The notes below the pieces were generated by a model. The model was given only the letters and a program-made list of their open reading frames with translations. It had not been told where the DNA came from and made no database searches. A DNA stretch of 64,000 bases from positions 1 to 64,000 of the forward strand of contig JADJPT010000014.1 in the NCBI GenBank assembly GCA_016713125.1. The letters run 5' to 3'. Shown here piece by piece: positions 9,653 to 18,572 of this stretch. Positions within the stretch are counted from its first letter, which is position 1; each line of letters opens with the position of its first letter. Made by a program: the position numbers and the translations under genes. This DNA comes from Betaproteobacteria bacterium. GTDB taxonomy: Bacteria; Pseudomonadota; Gammaproteobacteria; Burkholderiales; SG8-39.

Positions 9653-10930
9653 GTGAGTCTCGGCTTCTACATCATCATGGCGGCGCAGTTCTTCTCGTCG
9701 CTGGCCGACAACGCGCTGCTGGTCGCCGCGATCGCGCTGCTCATCCAATCCGACTCCCCGGGCTGGCTCACGCCCTACCTCAAGTTCTTCCTCGTCATCT
9801 CCCACGTGGTGCTGGCGCCCTACGTCGGCGCTTTCGCCGACCGCCTGCCCAAAGGCCAGGTCATGCTGGTCAGCAACGCCATCAAGATCCTCGGCTGTTC
9901 GCTGATGCTCTTCGAGGTCAACCCGCTGATCGCCTACGCCCTGGTCGGGCTGGGCGCCGCCGCCTACTCGCCGGCGAAGTACGGCATCCTCACCGAGTAC
10001 CTGCCGCCGACCAAGCTGGTGATCGCGAACGGCTGGATCGAAGGCCTCACCGTGGGCTCCATCATCCTCGGCACCGTGCTGGGCGGCGTCCTGATCAACC
10101 AGCGGGTGGCCAATCACCTGCTCGGTTTCGATCTCCCGCACATCGACACCGGCATCGACACGCCGGCTGAGGCGGCCATCACGCTGATCATCCTGATCTA
10201 CGCCATTGCGGCGTTCTTCAACGTGTATGTGCCGCGCACCGGGGCGCGGCTGCGCCCGCTGCCGGCCAATCCGCTGCACACCCTGGTCGACTTCGCCGAT
10301 TGCGTGAAGCGCTTGTGGAGCGACAAGCTGGGCCAGATCTCTCTGGCGGTCACCACGCTGTTCTGGGGGGCGGGCGCCACCCTGCAGTTCATCGTCATCG
10401 AGTGGGCCAAGGTCAACCTGGGCTACAACCTGTCACAGGCGTCCATCCTGCAGGGGGTGGTTGCCTTCGGCATCGCGCTGGGCGCGGTGGTCGCCTCGGC
10501 CACGCTGAAACTGGACCGCGCCGTGAAGGTGATCCCGCTGGGCATCGCCATGGGCCTGATCGTGCCGCTGATGGTCGGCGTGCACACCCTGTGGCTGGCG
10601 GTGCCGCTGATGATCCTGATCGGCGGCCTGGCCGGCTATTTCGTGGTGCCCATGAACGCCCTGCTTCAGCACCGCGGGCACAACCTGATGGGCGCCGGCC
10701 GCTCGATCGCCGTGCAGAACTTCAATGAGAACGCTTCCATCCTGGCCATGATCGCCACCTATTCGGTGCTGATCGGCCTGGGCCTGTCCATCGGCTGGGT
10801 GATCATCCTGTTCGGACTGTTCGTGGCCGGCACCATGACCATGGTGCAGATCTGGTTCAACGCCAATCGCAGGAAGCACCACAAGGAAATCGAGGCGCTC
10901 CTGGCGATCGCGCGCTCGGAGACCCACTAG
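9653..10930 (+). CDS. lplT: Lysophospholipid transporter LplT (MFS)
   Basis: Major facilitator protein that flips lysophospholipids across the inner membrane for re-acylation. It has about 12 hydrophobic segments, with the conserved start SLGFYIIMAAQFFSSLADNA and YSPAKYGILTEYLPP. GTG start; 425 residues. In enterobacteria LplT pairs with the acyltransferase Aas; no aas is adjacent here. The 199 bases upstream hold the divergent LysR promoter region, with a TATAAA at about 9581-9586 but no clear matching -35. Confidence 0.9.
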   Translation: MSLGFYIIMAAQFFSSLADNALLVAAIALLIQSDSPGWLTPYLKFFLVISHVVLAPYVGAFADRLPKGQVMLVSNAIKILGCSLMLFEVNPLIAYALVGLGAAAYSPAKYGILTEYLPPTKLVIANGWIEGLTVGSIILGTVLGGVLINQRVANHLLGFDLPHIDTGIDTPAEAAITLIILIYAIAAFFNVYVPRTGARLRPLPANPLHTLVDFADCVKRLWSDKLGQISLAVTTLFWGAGATLQFIVIEWAKVNLGYNLSQASILQGVVAFGIALGAVVASATLKLDRAVKVIPLGIAMGLIVPLMVGVHTLWLAVPLMILIGGLAGYFVVPMNALLQHRGHNLMGAGRSIAVQNFNENASILAMIATYSVLIGLGLSIGWVIILFGLFVAGTMTMVQIWFNANRRKHHKEIEALLAIARSETH

Positions 10931-10950
10931 CGCGGCTGCCGGCCCGTGCC

Positions 10951-11439
10951 TCAGAGCACGACGGGCGCGTCCGGCAGTTCGTTGGGATTCTCGTCCAGCG
11001 GGGGAAAGTGGACGGCCAGCAGGTCACCGATGGCCGCCAGCCCCAGCAACGCACCCTGCTCGAACCTGCCCTCGGCAAATGCGCGCTGCATCTGGCCGCA
11101 GATGGTTTCCCAGGCCGTGGCGCCGACCCTGGCGTGTATGCCGCGATCGGCGACGATCTCCACGCGCCGGTCGGCGAGCAGCAGGTAGACCAGCACGCCG
11201 GCGTTGTCCTCGGTGTCCCACACCCCCAGCCGGCCGAACAGTTCGACCGCGCGCTGGCGCGAGCTCTGACCGGCGAGCAACGCGCCCAGCGGCAGGCCGC
11301 CCTCGACCACGAAGCGCAACTCACCGCGGTGGCGCTTCTCGTTCTCGGCCACGGCGCCCGCGATCGAGGCCAGCACGGCGCGCGGAAAGGCGCGTCTTGC
11401 CTGCCAGTCGTCCAACAAGAGATGTCTGATCCAGCGCAT
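10951..11439 (-). CDS. TPM-domain protein of unknown function
   Basis: 162 residues with one TPM (YgcG/MOLO1-like) domain, recognisable as EKRHRGELRFVVEG, AVELFGRLGVWDTEDNAGVLVYL and VEIVADRGI. There is no signal peptide or clear membrane segment. It lies 3 bases after the larger TPM protein and with lemA, a trio often found together. The molecular function is unknown; a role in membrane-associated assembly or signalling is inferred from the neighbours only. Confidence 0.82.
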   Translation of the reverse strand: MRWIRHLLLDDWQARRAFPRAVLASIAGAVAENEKRHRGELRFVVEGGLPLGALLAGQSSRQRAVELFGRLGVWDTEDNAGVLVYLLLADRRVEIVADRGIHARVGATAWETICGQMQRAFAEGRFEQGALLGLAAIGDLLAVHFPPLDENPNELPDAPVVL

Positions 11440-11442
11440 GGC

Positions 11443-12324
11443 CTACCAGCTCCCCGAGGCGCCGCCGCCTCCCGAACTTCCACCGCCCCCGCCCCATGAG
11501 GACGAGGAACCGCCGGATGACCAGCCGCCTCCGCCCGAGCTCCAGCCCCCGCCGCCGCGCCGCCCGCCCCCGGTGTTGACGAAGGTCAGGATGAAGCCGA
11601 CCAGCGCGAAGAGGGCCGCCGCGCCCAGCGACACCATCAACCAGCCCGCCAGTCCGGCCACCACGCCGACCGCCAGCGCGCCGGGCAGGCGCCCGAGAAC
11701 GGCCTTCAGGATGCCGCCGCCGACCACCACGAAGGCGAACAGCGGCACCAGCCACTCGAACATCGAATCCAGGTTCGAGGTGCCGCCCTGCGCCGGCCGG
11801 CTTTGCGGCGGCGGCAGCTTCTCGCCCTCGATCAACCGCATCAACTGCTCGGCGCCGGCGCGCACCCCGCCGGCGAAATCGTTGGCGCGAAAGCGCGGCG
11901 TGATGGTCTCGTCGATCACGCGCCGGGCGACGCTGTCCGGGATGACGCCCTCCAGACCGTAGCCGACCTCGATGCGCAGACGACGGTCGTCCTTGGCCAC
12001 CACCAGCAGCAGACCGTCGTCCACGCCCTTGCGGCCGACCTTCCACTGGTCGAACACGCGGATCGCGTACTGCTCGATCTCCTCGGGCCGGGTGCTGGGC
12101 AGCAGCAGCACGGCGATCTGGCTGCCCTTCTTCGCTTCGAAGCCGGCCAGCAGGGCCTCGAGCTCGTCGCGCTGCTGCGCCGACAGCGTGCCGGTCAGGT
12201 CGGTGACACGCGCCTTGAGCACCGGCACGGCCACCTCCGCCGTCGCGGCCGGCGCGGTCAGCGCCAGCCAGGCCGCCAGCAGGACGGCCAGCATGAGGAC
12301 GCCGGGCGAACGCAGCGCGCGCAT
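11443..12324 (-). CDS. TPM-domain membrane protein, YgcG family
   Basis: 293 residues. An N-terminal signal sequence (LMLAVLLAAWLALTAPAA) precedes a periplasmic TPM domain (residues 35-175: VTDLTGTLSAQQRDELEALL, YAIRVFDQWKVGRKGVDDG, LRIEVGYGLEGVIPD). Two membrane segments and a Gly/Ser/Trp-rich tail ending SSGGGGASGSW follow. That architecture is characteristic of the family. ATG start at 12324, 14 bases after the lemA stop. It probably works with LemA; the biochemical role is unknown. Confidence 0.87.
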   Translation of the reverse strand: MRALRSPGVLMLAVLLAAWLALTAPAATAEVAVPVLKARVTDLTGTLSAQQRDELEALLAGFEAKKGSQIAVLLLPSTRPEEIEQYAIRVFDQWKVGRKGVDDGLLLVVAKDDRRLRIEVGYGLEGVIPDSVARRVIDETITPRFRANDFAGGVRAGAEQLMRLIEGEKLPPPQSRPAQGGTSNLDSMFEWLVPLFAFVVVGGGILKAVLGRLPGALAVGVVAGLAGWLMVSLGAAALFALVGFILTFVNTGGGRRGGGGWSSGGGGWSSGGSSSSWGGGGGSSGGGGASGSW

Positions 12325-12338
12325 GGTGCCCGCGATCG

Positions 12339-12932
12339 CTACTTGGCGGCCGGCTTGGAGAAGTCGACCTTGGGAGGCGCGGCGATCGCCTTCTCGTTCT
12401 CGACCGTGAAGTTGGCCTTGGTCTTGTAGCCGAACAGCATGGCGGTCAGGTTGGTCGGAAACGAGCGCGCGAGGATGTTGTACTCCTGCACCGCCTTGAT
12501 ATAGCGGCCGCGCGCCACCGCGATGCGGTTCTCGGCGCCCGCCAGCTCGGCGCGCAGCTCGCCGAACTCCTTGGTCGCGGTCAGCTGCGGATAGTTCTCC
12601 GCCACCGCCAGCAGGCGCGACAGCGCGCTGGTCATCTGCGTCTGCGCGGCCTGGAATCTGGCGAAGGCTTCCGGATCGTTGACCAGTTCGGGCGTGGCCT
12701 TGATGGCGCCGACCGACGCGCGCGCATTGGTCAGTTCGACCAGCGTCGATTTCTCGAAATCGGCCGCGCCCTGCACGGTCGCCACCAGGTTGGGGATCAG
12801 ATCGGCACGGCGCTGGTAGTTGTTCAGCACTTCGGACCAGGCCGCGGTGACGCCCTCGTCCAGACGCTGGAAGTCGTTGTAGCCGCAACCCGACAGGGTC
12901 AGCGCGGCCAGGGCGAGCAAGAGTTTGCGCAC
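12339..12932 (-). CDS. lemA: LemA family lipoprotein
   Basis: 197 residues with a lipoprotein signal (LALAALTLSGC, Cys as lipidation site) and the LemA helical domain: NNYQRRADLIPNLVATVQG, ENYPQLTATKEFGELRAEL and VQEYNILARSFPTNLTAMLF. GTG start, preceded by AGGAG at a good distance. It begins a three-gene unit with two TPM proteins. LemA proteins are surface or inner-membrane helical proteins of unclear function. Confidence 0.92.
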   Translation of the reverse strand: MRKLLLALAALTLSGCGYNDFQRLDEGVTAAWSEVLNNYQRRADLIPNLVATVQGAADFEKSTLVELTNARASVGAIKATPELVNDPEAFARFQAAQTQMTSALSRLLAVAENYPQLTATKEFGELRAELAGAENRIAVARGRYIKAVQEYNILARSFPTNLTAMLFGYKTKANFTVENEKAIAAPPKVDFSKPAAK

Positions 12933-12961
12933 GGTGAATCTCCTAGTATGAAACCTGGACT

Positions 12962-13753
12962 TCAGGTGGGGGCGGAGGCGGCCGATTGCAATCCCTGCAT
13001 GGTGCGCACCGCAAAAAGCAGGTCCTGCCAGCTCTTGGCCTTGTCTTCCGGCGTGCGCAGCAGGTAGGCAGGGTGGTAGGTCACGATCAGCGGCACCCCA
13101 TGGTAAGCGTGCAGCTTGCCGCGCAGGCTGGCGATGCTGGCATCGGTGGCCAGCAGGGTCTGCGCGGCGAAACGCCCCATGGCCAGGATCAGGCGGGGTT
13201 TGATCAGGTCGATCTGGCGCAGCAGGTGCGGTGCGCAGCGCGCGACCTCCTCGGGCTGCGGATTGCGGTTGCCCGGCGGCCGGCACTTCAGCACGTTCGC
13301 GATGTAGACGTTGCGACCGCGCGCGAGCTCGATGGCCGACAGCATCTGGTCGAGCAGCTTGCCGGCCTGGCCGACGAAGGGTTCGCCGAGGCGATCTTCA
13401 TCGCCGCCCGGCGCCTCGCCCACCAGCAGCCATTCGGCCTGCTCGTCACCCACGCCGAACACCGTTTGCGTGCGCGAGGCGTGCAGCGCGCAGGCCGTGC
13501 AGGCCGGCACCGCGGCTTTCAGCGCCGGCCAGTCCATCATAGCGATGCCCTGCTCGCGCTCGCCCTGTGGACTGTGCACCTCAGCGGAGCCGGCCGGCGC
13601 AGGCATGGCGGCGGCGCGGCGCGGCGGGGGTTCGGGGGCGGCGTGCGCCTGCGGCCCGGCTTGCGATGCTTCGGCCTCGGGCATCGCGGCACCGCGCTCG
13701 GTCCAGATCGCGATCCCCATCTCCTTCAGCATGGCGGCGCGCCGGGCGTCCAT
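12962..13753 (-). CDS. Uracil-DNA glycosylase, family 4 (Fe-S)
   Basis: Removes uracil from DNA. The catalytic domain holds GEAPGGDEDRLGEPFVGQAG, NVLKCRPPGNRNPQPEE and TYHPAYLLR. Four Cys positions fit the 4Fe-4S cluster (CTACALH plus the Cys flanking RPPGNRNPQPEEVAR). A Pro/Ala-rich linker of about 60 residues precedes it, as in many betaproteobacterial forms. Start ATG 13753; an alternative GTG at 13759 overlaps the rimI stop (GTGA). It follows tsaB and rimI, a common order. Confidence 0.92.
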   Translation of the reverse strand: MDARRAAMLKEMGIAIWTERGAAMPEAEASQAGPQAHAAPEPPPRRAAAMPAPAGSAEVHSPQGEREQGIAMMDWPALKAAVPACTACALHASRTQTVFGVGDEQAEWLLVGEAPGGDEDRLGEPFVGQAGKLLDQMLSAIELARGRNVYIANVLKCRPPGNRNPQPEEVARCAPHLLRQIDLIKPRLILAMGRFAAQTLLATDASIASLRGKLHAYHGVPLIVTYHPAYLLRTPEDKAKSWQDLLFAVRTMQGLQSAASAPT

Positions 13754-13755
13754 GC

Positions 13756-14217
13756 TCACAGGTCCAGGGTCAGCACGAGCGCGTCCTCGCGGCCTGCGTC
13801 CGCCGGGTAATAGCCGCGCCGCACCGCGATGCGCCGGAAGCCGAAACGCGCATACAGCGCCTGGCCGGCGAGATTGCTCGGCCGCACCTCGAGGAACAGG
13901 TGGCGCGCGTCGCTTTCCCGAGCGCAGCGCATCACCTCGCGCAGCAGCGACGCGCCCACGCCCTGGCGGTGGCGCTGCGGCGATACGCTGAGGTTCAGAA
14001 GGTGCGCCTCGCCGACGGCGACGATCATGATGAAATAGCCGAGCAATTCCGCCCCCGCGCGATAGCTGCGGCACTGGTAGCCGGCGGCCAGCGAATCGGC
14101 GAAATTGCCGCGCGTCCACGGATGCGTGTAGACCGCATTCTCGATGGCCATGACCTCGTCGAGGTCCTCGGCGCGCAATGCGGCGAAGCAGGGCTGGCAT
14201 TTGAGCACGGCGCTCAT
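13756..14217 (-). CDS. rimI: Ribosomal protein S18 alanine N-acetyltransferase
   Basis: GNAT enzyme acetylating the N-terminal Ala of ribosomal protein S18. Acetyl-CoA binding motif A is visible as LLNLSVSPQRHRQGVGASLL; the C-terminal part has ARFGFRRIAVRRGYYPADAG and EDALVLTLDL, typical of RimI. 153 residues. It sits 19 bases after tsaB, the usual partner. Confidence 0.93.
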   Translation of the reverse strand: MSAVLKCQPCFAALRAEDLDEVMAIENAVYTHPWTRGNFADSLAAGYQCRSYRAGAELLGYFIMIVAVGEAHLLNLSVSPQRHRQGVGASLLREVMRCARESDARHLFLEVRPSNLAGQALYARFGFRRIAVRRGYYPADAGREDALVLTLDL

Positions 14218-14236
14218 GCGCGGACCTTGCGCGTGT

Positions 14237-14938
14237 TCATTGCACGCGCGGCTGCGCGCGAAGTCCGGCCTGCTCGATCGAGGTGAGGGCGACCTTGTCG
14301 CGGATATACAGCGGCATGGCCAGTCCGGCGTCCACGCCCTCGCCCGCCGCCAGCCGGGGCGCCGCCAGCCGCGCAATGGCCGTGGCGCCGGGGCGAATCT
14401 CCGGGGCGATACGCAGCAGCGAGGCGCGCAGGCCCGCAGCCATGCGCTCACCGTAGGCGGCAAAGCCGCTGCCTGCGCCCAGCCAGCCTTCGCCGGGCGG
14501 CACTTCGACGGCCTCGGGCGGCAGGCAGGCGGCGGCCACCGCCTCGCGCCACACGCCGTCCTGCTTCTCGAGCGCGGCGCAGTAGACCTCCTGCATGCGC
14601 GCATCTAGCGCCACCAGCACGCGCGACGCCCCGCTCTCCTCGGCGACCGCCTCCAGCGTCGACACGCCGAGCACCGGCAGGCCGCGCGCGAAGGCCAGGC
14701 CCTGGGCCAGGCCACAGGCCACCCGCAGCCCGGTGAAGGCCCCGGGCCCGGCGCCGAAGACGATGGCATCGAGCGCCTGCATGCCGTAGCCGGCGCGCGC
14801 GAACAGCGCCTCCAGCATCGGCAGGGCCAGTTCGCCGTGACGCACCCCGGCGCGCTCCTCCAGCGCGATGCTCTCGCCCGCGTCCCACAGGGCGATGGAA
14901 CACCATTCGGTGGAGGTCTCTATGGCGGCAAATCGCAT
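14237..14938 (-). CDS. tsaB: tRNA threonylcarbamoyladenosine synthesis protein TsaB
   Basis: ASKHA-fold partner of TsaD, TsaE and TsaC for t6A37 synthesis in tRNA. Motifs are MRFAAIETSTEWCSIAL at the start and GAGPGAFTGLRVACGLAQGL near residue 65. 233 residues. It lies divergent from the dehydrogenase pair with a 79-base gap that must hold both promoters. Confidence 0.94.
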   Translation of the reverse strand: MRFAAIETSTEWCSIALWDAGESIALEERAGVRHGELALPMLEALFARAGYGMQALDAIVFGAGPGAFTGLRVACGLAQGLAFARGLPVLGVSTLEAVAEESGASRVLVALDARMQEVYCAALEKQDGVWREAVAAACLPPEAVEVPPGEGWLGAGSGFAAYGERMAAGLRASLLRIAPEIRPGATAIARLAAPRLAAGEGVDAGLAMPLYIRDKVALTSIEQAGLRAQPRVQ

Positions 14939-15017
14939 GCGATATTGTATCGGCTGGGGCGTGCCCCCTGCTTCGGCTATCATTTCCGCCTTCGAAAACG
15001 GTCGCAGGAGACGGAAA

Positions 15018-16097
15018 ATGGCGCAACACAAGATCGCGGTGATCCCCGGCGACGGCATCGGCCGCGAAGTCATGCCCGAGGGCGTGCGCGTGCTCGAGGC
15101 GGTCGGCGCCAAATACGGCATCGGCTTCGAGTTCAAGGAATTCGACTGGAGCTGCGACTGGTACAAGCAGCACGGCAGGATGTGCCCGGACGAGGCGCCG
15201 GAAATCCTGAAGCAGTTCGACGCCGTGTACTTCGGCGCGGTGGGCAACCCGGCGATCGTGCCCGACCACATCTCCGCCTGGGGCCTGCTGATCAATTTCC
15301 GCCGCTGGTTCGACCTGTACGTGAACCTGCGCCCGGTACGCCTGTTCAAGGGCCTGCCCTGCCCGCTGGCCGGCCGCACGCCGGGCGAGATCGACTACTA
15401 CGTGGTGCGCGAGAACACCGAGGGCGAATACTCCAGCCTGGGCGGGCGCATGTACGCCGGCACCGAGCACGAGGTGGTGCAGCAGATCTCCACCTTCTCG
15501 CGCCGCGGCGTCGACCGCATCATGAAGTACGGCTTCGAGCTGGCGCAGAAGAGGAAGAACCACCTCACTTCTTGCACCAAGTCCAATGGCATCACCATCA
15601 CCATGCCCTACTGGGACGAGCGCTTCGCCGAGATGAAGAAGAACTTCCCGGACGTGAAGACCGACCAGTACCACGTCGATGGCCTGACCATACAGATGGT
15701 GCTGAACCCGGACCGCTTCGACGTCATCGTGGCCTCCAACCTGTTCGGCGACATCCTCTCCGACCTGGGCCCCGCCACCGCCGGCACCATCGGCATCGCG
15801 GCCTCGGGCAACATCAATCCGACGCGCGAGTTCCCCTCGATCTTCGAACCCGTGCACGGCTCGGCCCCGGACATCGCCGGCCGGAAGATCGCCAACCCGA
15901 TCGCGCAGATCTGGTCCGGCGCGATGATGCTGGAGCACCTCGGGCACCACGATGCGGCGGCAGCCATCATGCGCGCCATCGAGGACGTCATCGTCGCCGG
16001 CCCCCACACCCCGGACATGAAGGGCAAGGCGCACACCGCCGAGGTCGGCGCGGCCATCGCCGAGCACATCCGCGGCCAGCAGAGGAAGGCCGCATGA
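15018..16097 (+). CDS. Tartrate/isocitrate-type dehydrogenase, copy 1
   Basis: NAD(P)-dependent beta-decarboxylating dehydrogenase of the isocitrate/isopropylmalate family, closest in pattern to tartrate dehydrogenase/decarboxylase. It has IAVIPGDGIGREVMPEGVRV, FGAVGNP.IVPDHISAWGLL, the VRENTEGEYSSLGGR phosphate/substrate loop and the NAD site SNLFGDILSDLGPATAGTIG. 359 residues. AGGAG lies 8 bases before the ATG. Its stop overlaps copy 2 (ATGA). Exact substrate (tartrate, malate or isopropylmalate analogue) cannot be set by eye. Confidence 0.88.
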   Translation: MAQHKIAVIPGDGIGREVMPEGVRVLEAVGAKYGIGFEFKEFDWSCDWYKQHGRMCPDEAPEILKQFDAVYFGAVGNPAIVPDHISAWGLLINFRRWFDLYVNLRPVRLFKGLPCPLAGRTPGEIDYYVVRENTEGEYSSLGGRMYAGTEHEVVQQISTFSRRGVDRIMKYGFELAQKRKNHLTSCTKSNGITITMPYWDERFAEMKKNFPDVKTDQYHVDGLTIQMVLNPDRFDVIVASNLFGDILSDLGPATAGTIGIAASGNINPTREFPSIFEPVHGSAPDIAGRKIANPIAQIWSGAMMLEHLGHHDAAAAIMRAIEDVIVAGPHTPDMKGKAHTAEVGAAIAEHIRGQQRKAA

Positions 16098-17146
16098 AGA
16101 CCCATCGCATCGCCTCGATTCCCGGTGACGGCATCGGCATCGAGGTCATCGCCGAAGGCGAGAAGGTCCTCAAGGCGCTGGCCGCCAGGGGCGGCGGCTA
16201 CGCCATGGAGTTCACTCCCTTCGACTGGGGCTCGGCGCGCTACAAGTCCACCGGCGAATACATGCCCGCCGACTACGCCGCGATCCTCAAGCAGTTCGAC
16301 GCCATCTTCTTCGGTGCGGTCGGCGCGCCCGATGTGCCGGACCACATCTCGCTGTGGGGCCTGCGGCTGCCGATCTGCCAGGGCTTCGACCAGTACGCCA
16401 ACGTGCGCCCGGCGCGCGTGCTGCCCGGCATCACCAGTCCGCTGGTGAAGGGCAGGGACATCGACTGGGTGATCATCCGCGAGAACTCGGAAGGCGAGTA
16501 CTCGGGCTCGGGCGGCCGGGTGCACCGCGGCCTGCCGGACGAAGTCGCCACCGAGACCTCGGTGTTCACGCGCAGCGGCGTCGAGCGCATCCATCGCTTC
16601 GCCTTCGAACTGGCCGGCAAGCGGCCGCGCAAACACCTGACGCTGGTAACCAAGTCGAACGCGCAGCGCCACGGCATGGTGATGTGGGACGAAATCTTCT
16701 TCGCCGTTGCCCGGGACTACCCGGAGGTGAAATGGGATCGCGAGCTGGTCGACGCCGTGACCACGCGCATGACGCTGAAGCCCCACACCCTGGACACCAT
16801 CGTCGCCACCAACCTGCACGCCGACATCCTCTCCGACCTGGCCGCCGCCCTGTCGGGAAGCCTGGGCATCGCGCCGACCGCCAACCTGAACCCCGAGCGC
16901 ACGTTTCCGTCGATGTTCGAACCCATCCACGGTTCGGCCTTCGACATCACGGGCAAGGGCGTGGCCAATCCGATCGCCACCTTCTGGACGGCGTCGATGA
17001 TGCTCGAGCACCTTGGCGAGGCGTCGGCCGCGGCCCGGCTGATGGTGGCGATCGAGAAGGTCACCGCCGCCAAGGTGTTCACGCCGGACCTGGGCGGCAA
17101 GGCGAACACCGCGGAGGTCACGGCCGCCGTGATCGCCGCGCTCTGA
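16094..17146 (+). CDS. Tartrate/isocitrate-type dehydrogenase, copy 2
   Basis: Second member of the same family, 350 residues, coupled to copy 1 by an ATGA overlap. Motifs are IASIPGDGIGIEVIAEGEKV, FGAVGAPDVPDHISLWGLRL, IRENSEGEYSGSGGRVHRG and ATNLHADILSDLAAALSGSL. The NAD loop (NLHAD.L) differs from copy 1 (NLFGDIL), so the two have diverged and may act on different substrates or as a hetero-oligomer. No transporter or regulator for tartrate is adjacent. Confidence 0.87.
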   Translation: MKTHRIASIPGDGIGIEVIAEGEKVLKALAARGGGYAMEFTPFDWGSARYKSTGEYMPADYAAILKQFDAIFFGAVGAPDVPDHISLWGLRLPICQGFDQYANVRPARVLPGITSPLVKGRDIDWVIIRENSEGEYSGSGGRVHRGLPDEVATETSVFTRSGVERIHRFAFELAGKRPRKHLTLVTKSNAQRHGMVMWDEIFFAVARDYPEVKWDRELVDAVTTRMTLKPHTLDTIVATNLHADILSDLAAALSGSLGIAPTANLNPERTFPSMFEPIHGSAFDITGKGVANPIATFWTASMMLEHLGEASAAARLMVAIEKVTAAKVFTPDLGGKANTAEVTAAVIAAL

Positions 17147-17169
17147 ACCACACCGGATTCGGGAGAGAT

Positions 17170-17206
17170 TCTCGAACTTTCATTTTTCGAGATTGGCTCC
17201 TGGAGC
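17170..17206. repeat. Two small hairpins after the dehydrogenase pair
   Basis: TCTCGAA and TTCGAGA form a 7-base stem at 17170-17192. GCTCC and GGAGC flank one base at 17196-17206. The second shares the core GCTCCnGGAGCGGAT with the hairpin at 5014-5034. They may terminate the dehydrogenase transcript; no clear T-run follows. Confidence 0.4.
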
Positions 17207-17243
17207 GGATTTCCGGGCAGTTTCTGTATCGGTAAAGATACAT

Positions 17244-17729
17244 ATGCCAGCCAATCACCCCGACATTCGCGAAGCGTCCACGGCCGCCGATATCGCGACG
17301 GCGCGCGCCCTGTTCGAGGAGTACGCCGCAGGACTGGGCGTCGACCTGTGCTTCCAGGGTTTTGCCGAAGAGCTGTCCGGCCTGCCCGGCGACTACGCCC
17401 CGCCTGCCGGCGCCCTGCTGCTCGCCTGGGATGCCGGCCATCCGCTGGGCTGCGTGGCCCTGCACCGCTTCGCACCCGGGGTCGCCGAGATGAAGCGGCT
17501 CTACGTTCGCCCCGCGGGCCGCGGCCTGGGCCTGGGCCGACGCCTGTGCCAGGCCGTGCTCGAGCGCGCGCGCGCCGCCGGCTACGCCTGCCTGCGCCTG
17601 GACACCCTGGCGCAGATGCGCGAAGCGCAGGCCCTGTATCGCAGCCTGGGCTTTCGCGAGATCCCCGCTTACCGGCACAATCCCCTGCCGGGCCCCGTCT
17701 ACATGGAATTGCAACTGCGACAGGAATGA
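17244..17729 (+). CDS. GNAT family N-acetyltransferase
   Basis: 161 residues with a clear GNAT fold. The acetyl-CoA loop is visible as MKRLYVRPAGRGLGLGRRLC and the motif B region as LYRSLGFREIPAYRHNPLPG. The substrate is unknown. ATG 17244 is the best start; an upstream in-frame candidate adds unlike sequence. It precedes the LOG-family gene by 10 bases and is probably co-transcribed with it. Confidence 0.87.
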   Translation: MPANHPDIREASTAADIATARALFEEYAAGLGVDLCFQGFAEELSGLPGDYAPPAGALLLAWDAGHPLGCVALHRFAPGVAEMKRLYVRPAGRGLGLGRRLCQAVLERARAAGYACLRLDTLAQMREAQALYRSLGFREIPAYRHNPLPGPVYMELQLRQE

Positions 17730-17739
17730 ATACCCCGTG

Positions 17740-18330
17740 ATGAAGACCGTTTGCGTGTTCTGCGGCGCCAATGCCGGCGCCAACCCCGCGTACGCCGAGG
17801 CCGCGCGCGCCTTCGGCACCCTGCTGGCGAAGACCGGCCGACGCCTGGTCACCGGAGGCGGTCGCGTCGGCCTGATGGGCGTCGTCGCCGATGCGGCGCT
17901 GGCGGCCGGCGGCGAGGCGGTGGGCGTGATCCCGACCAGCCTGCTGGAGAAGGAAGTGCAGCACAAGGGGCTGACCGAACTGCACGTGGTCGACACGATG
18001 CACGAGCGCAAGGCGATGATGGCCGAACTGTCCGACGGCTTCGTCGCCCTGCCCGGGGGCATCGGCACGCTGGAGGAGTTCTTCGAGGTCTGGACCTGGG
18101 CGCAGATCGGCCTGCACGGCAAGCCCTACGGCTTGCTCGATGCCGCCGGCTTCTACTCGCCGCTGTTCGCCTTCCTGCAGAAAGTGGTGGACGACAAGTT
18201 CCTGCGCCCCGAACACCTGGGCATGGTCTATATCGAGACCGCCGGCGAGCGGCTGCTCGAGCGCATGGACGCGCATCGCCCGGTGGTGGTGTCGAAGTGG
18301 ATCGACGAACTGGTCAAGAAGGTCCTTTGA
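17740..18330 (+). CDS. LOG-family (lysine decarboxylase-like) nucleotide phosphoribohydrolase
   Basis: Rossmann-fold protein of the LOG family, which cleaves nucleoside 5'-monophosphates to ribose 5-phosphate and free base (cytokinin-activating in plants). The signature PGGIGTLEEFFEVWTWAQIG is present, as are VFCGANAGANPAYAEAAR and GGGRVGLMG. 196 residues. GTG at 17737 directly precedes the ATG chosen. The annotation lysine decarboxylase, often used for these, is probably wrong. Confidence 0.9.
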   Translation: MKTVCVFCGANAGANPAYAEAARAFGTLLAKTGRRLVTGGGRVGLMGVVADAALAAGGEAVGVIPTSLLEKEVQHKGLTELHVVDTMHERKAMMAELSDGFVALPGGIGTLEEFFEVWTWAQIGLHGKPYGLLDAAGFYSPLFAFLQKVVDDKFLRPEHLGMVYIETAGERLLERMDAHRPVVVSKWIDELVKKVL

Positions 18331-18361
18331 TTCGCCGCATGCCCGGCGGAACGGAACCCCC

Positions 18362-18556
18362 ATGCGCCTGATACTCGCGATCTTCCTGCCCTTCCTCGCC
18401 TTCTTCACCATCGGCCGGCCGATCGCCGGCATCATCTGCCTGATCCTGCAGATCACCCTGATCGGCTGGTTGCCGGCGGCGATCTGGGCGGTCTATGCCC
18501 TGGGCCAGTACAAGACCGACAGGAAGATCGAGCAGGCCCTGGGGCGCAAGGACTGA
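18362..18556 (+). CDS. Pmp3/YqaE family small membrane protein
   Basis: 64 residues with two membrane segments. The first is MRLILAIFLPFLAFFTIGRP; the second is IAGIICLILQITLIGWLPAA, separated by a short turn. A charged tail ends KIEQALGRKD. The pattern fits the UPF0057 family, small proteins tied to membrane potential or salt stress. It lies 31 bases after the LOG gene in the same direction. Confidence 0.85.
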   Translation: MRLILAIFLPFLAFFTIGRPIAGIICLILQITLIGWLPAAIWAVYALGQYKTDRKIEQALGRKD

Positions 18557-18572
18557 GGCGCGCCGGGCGGCG

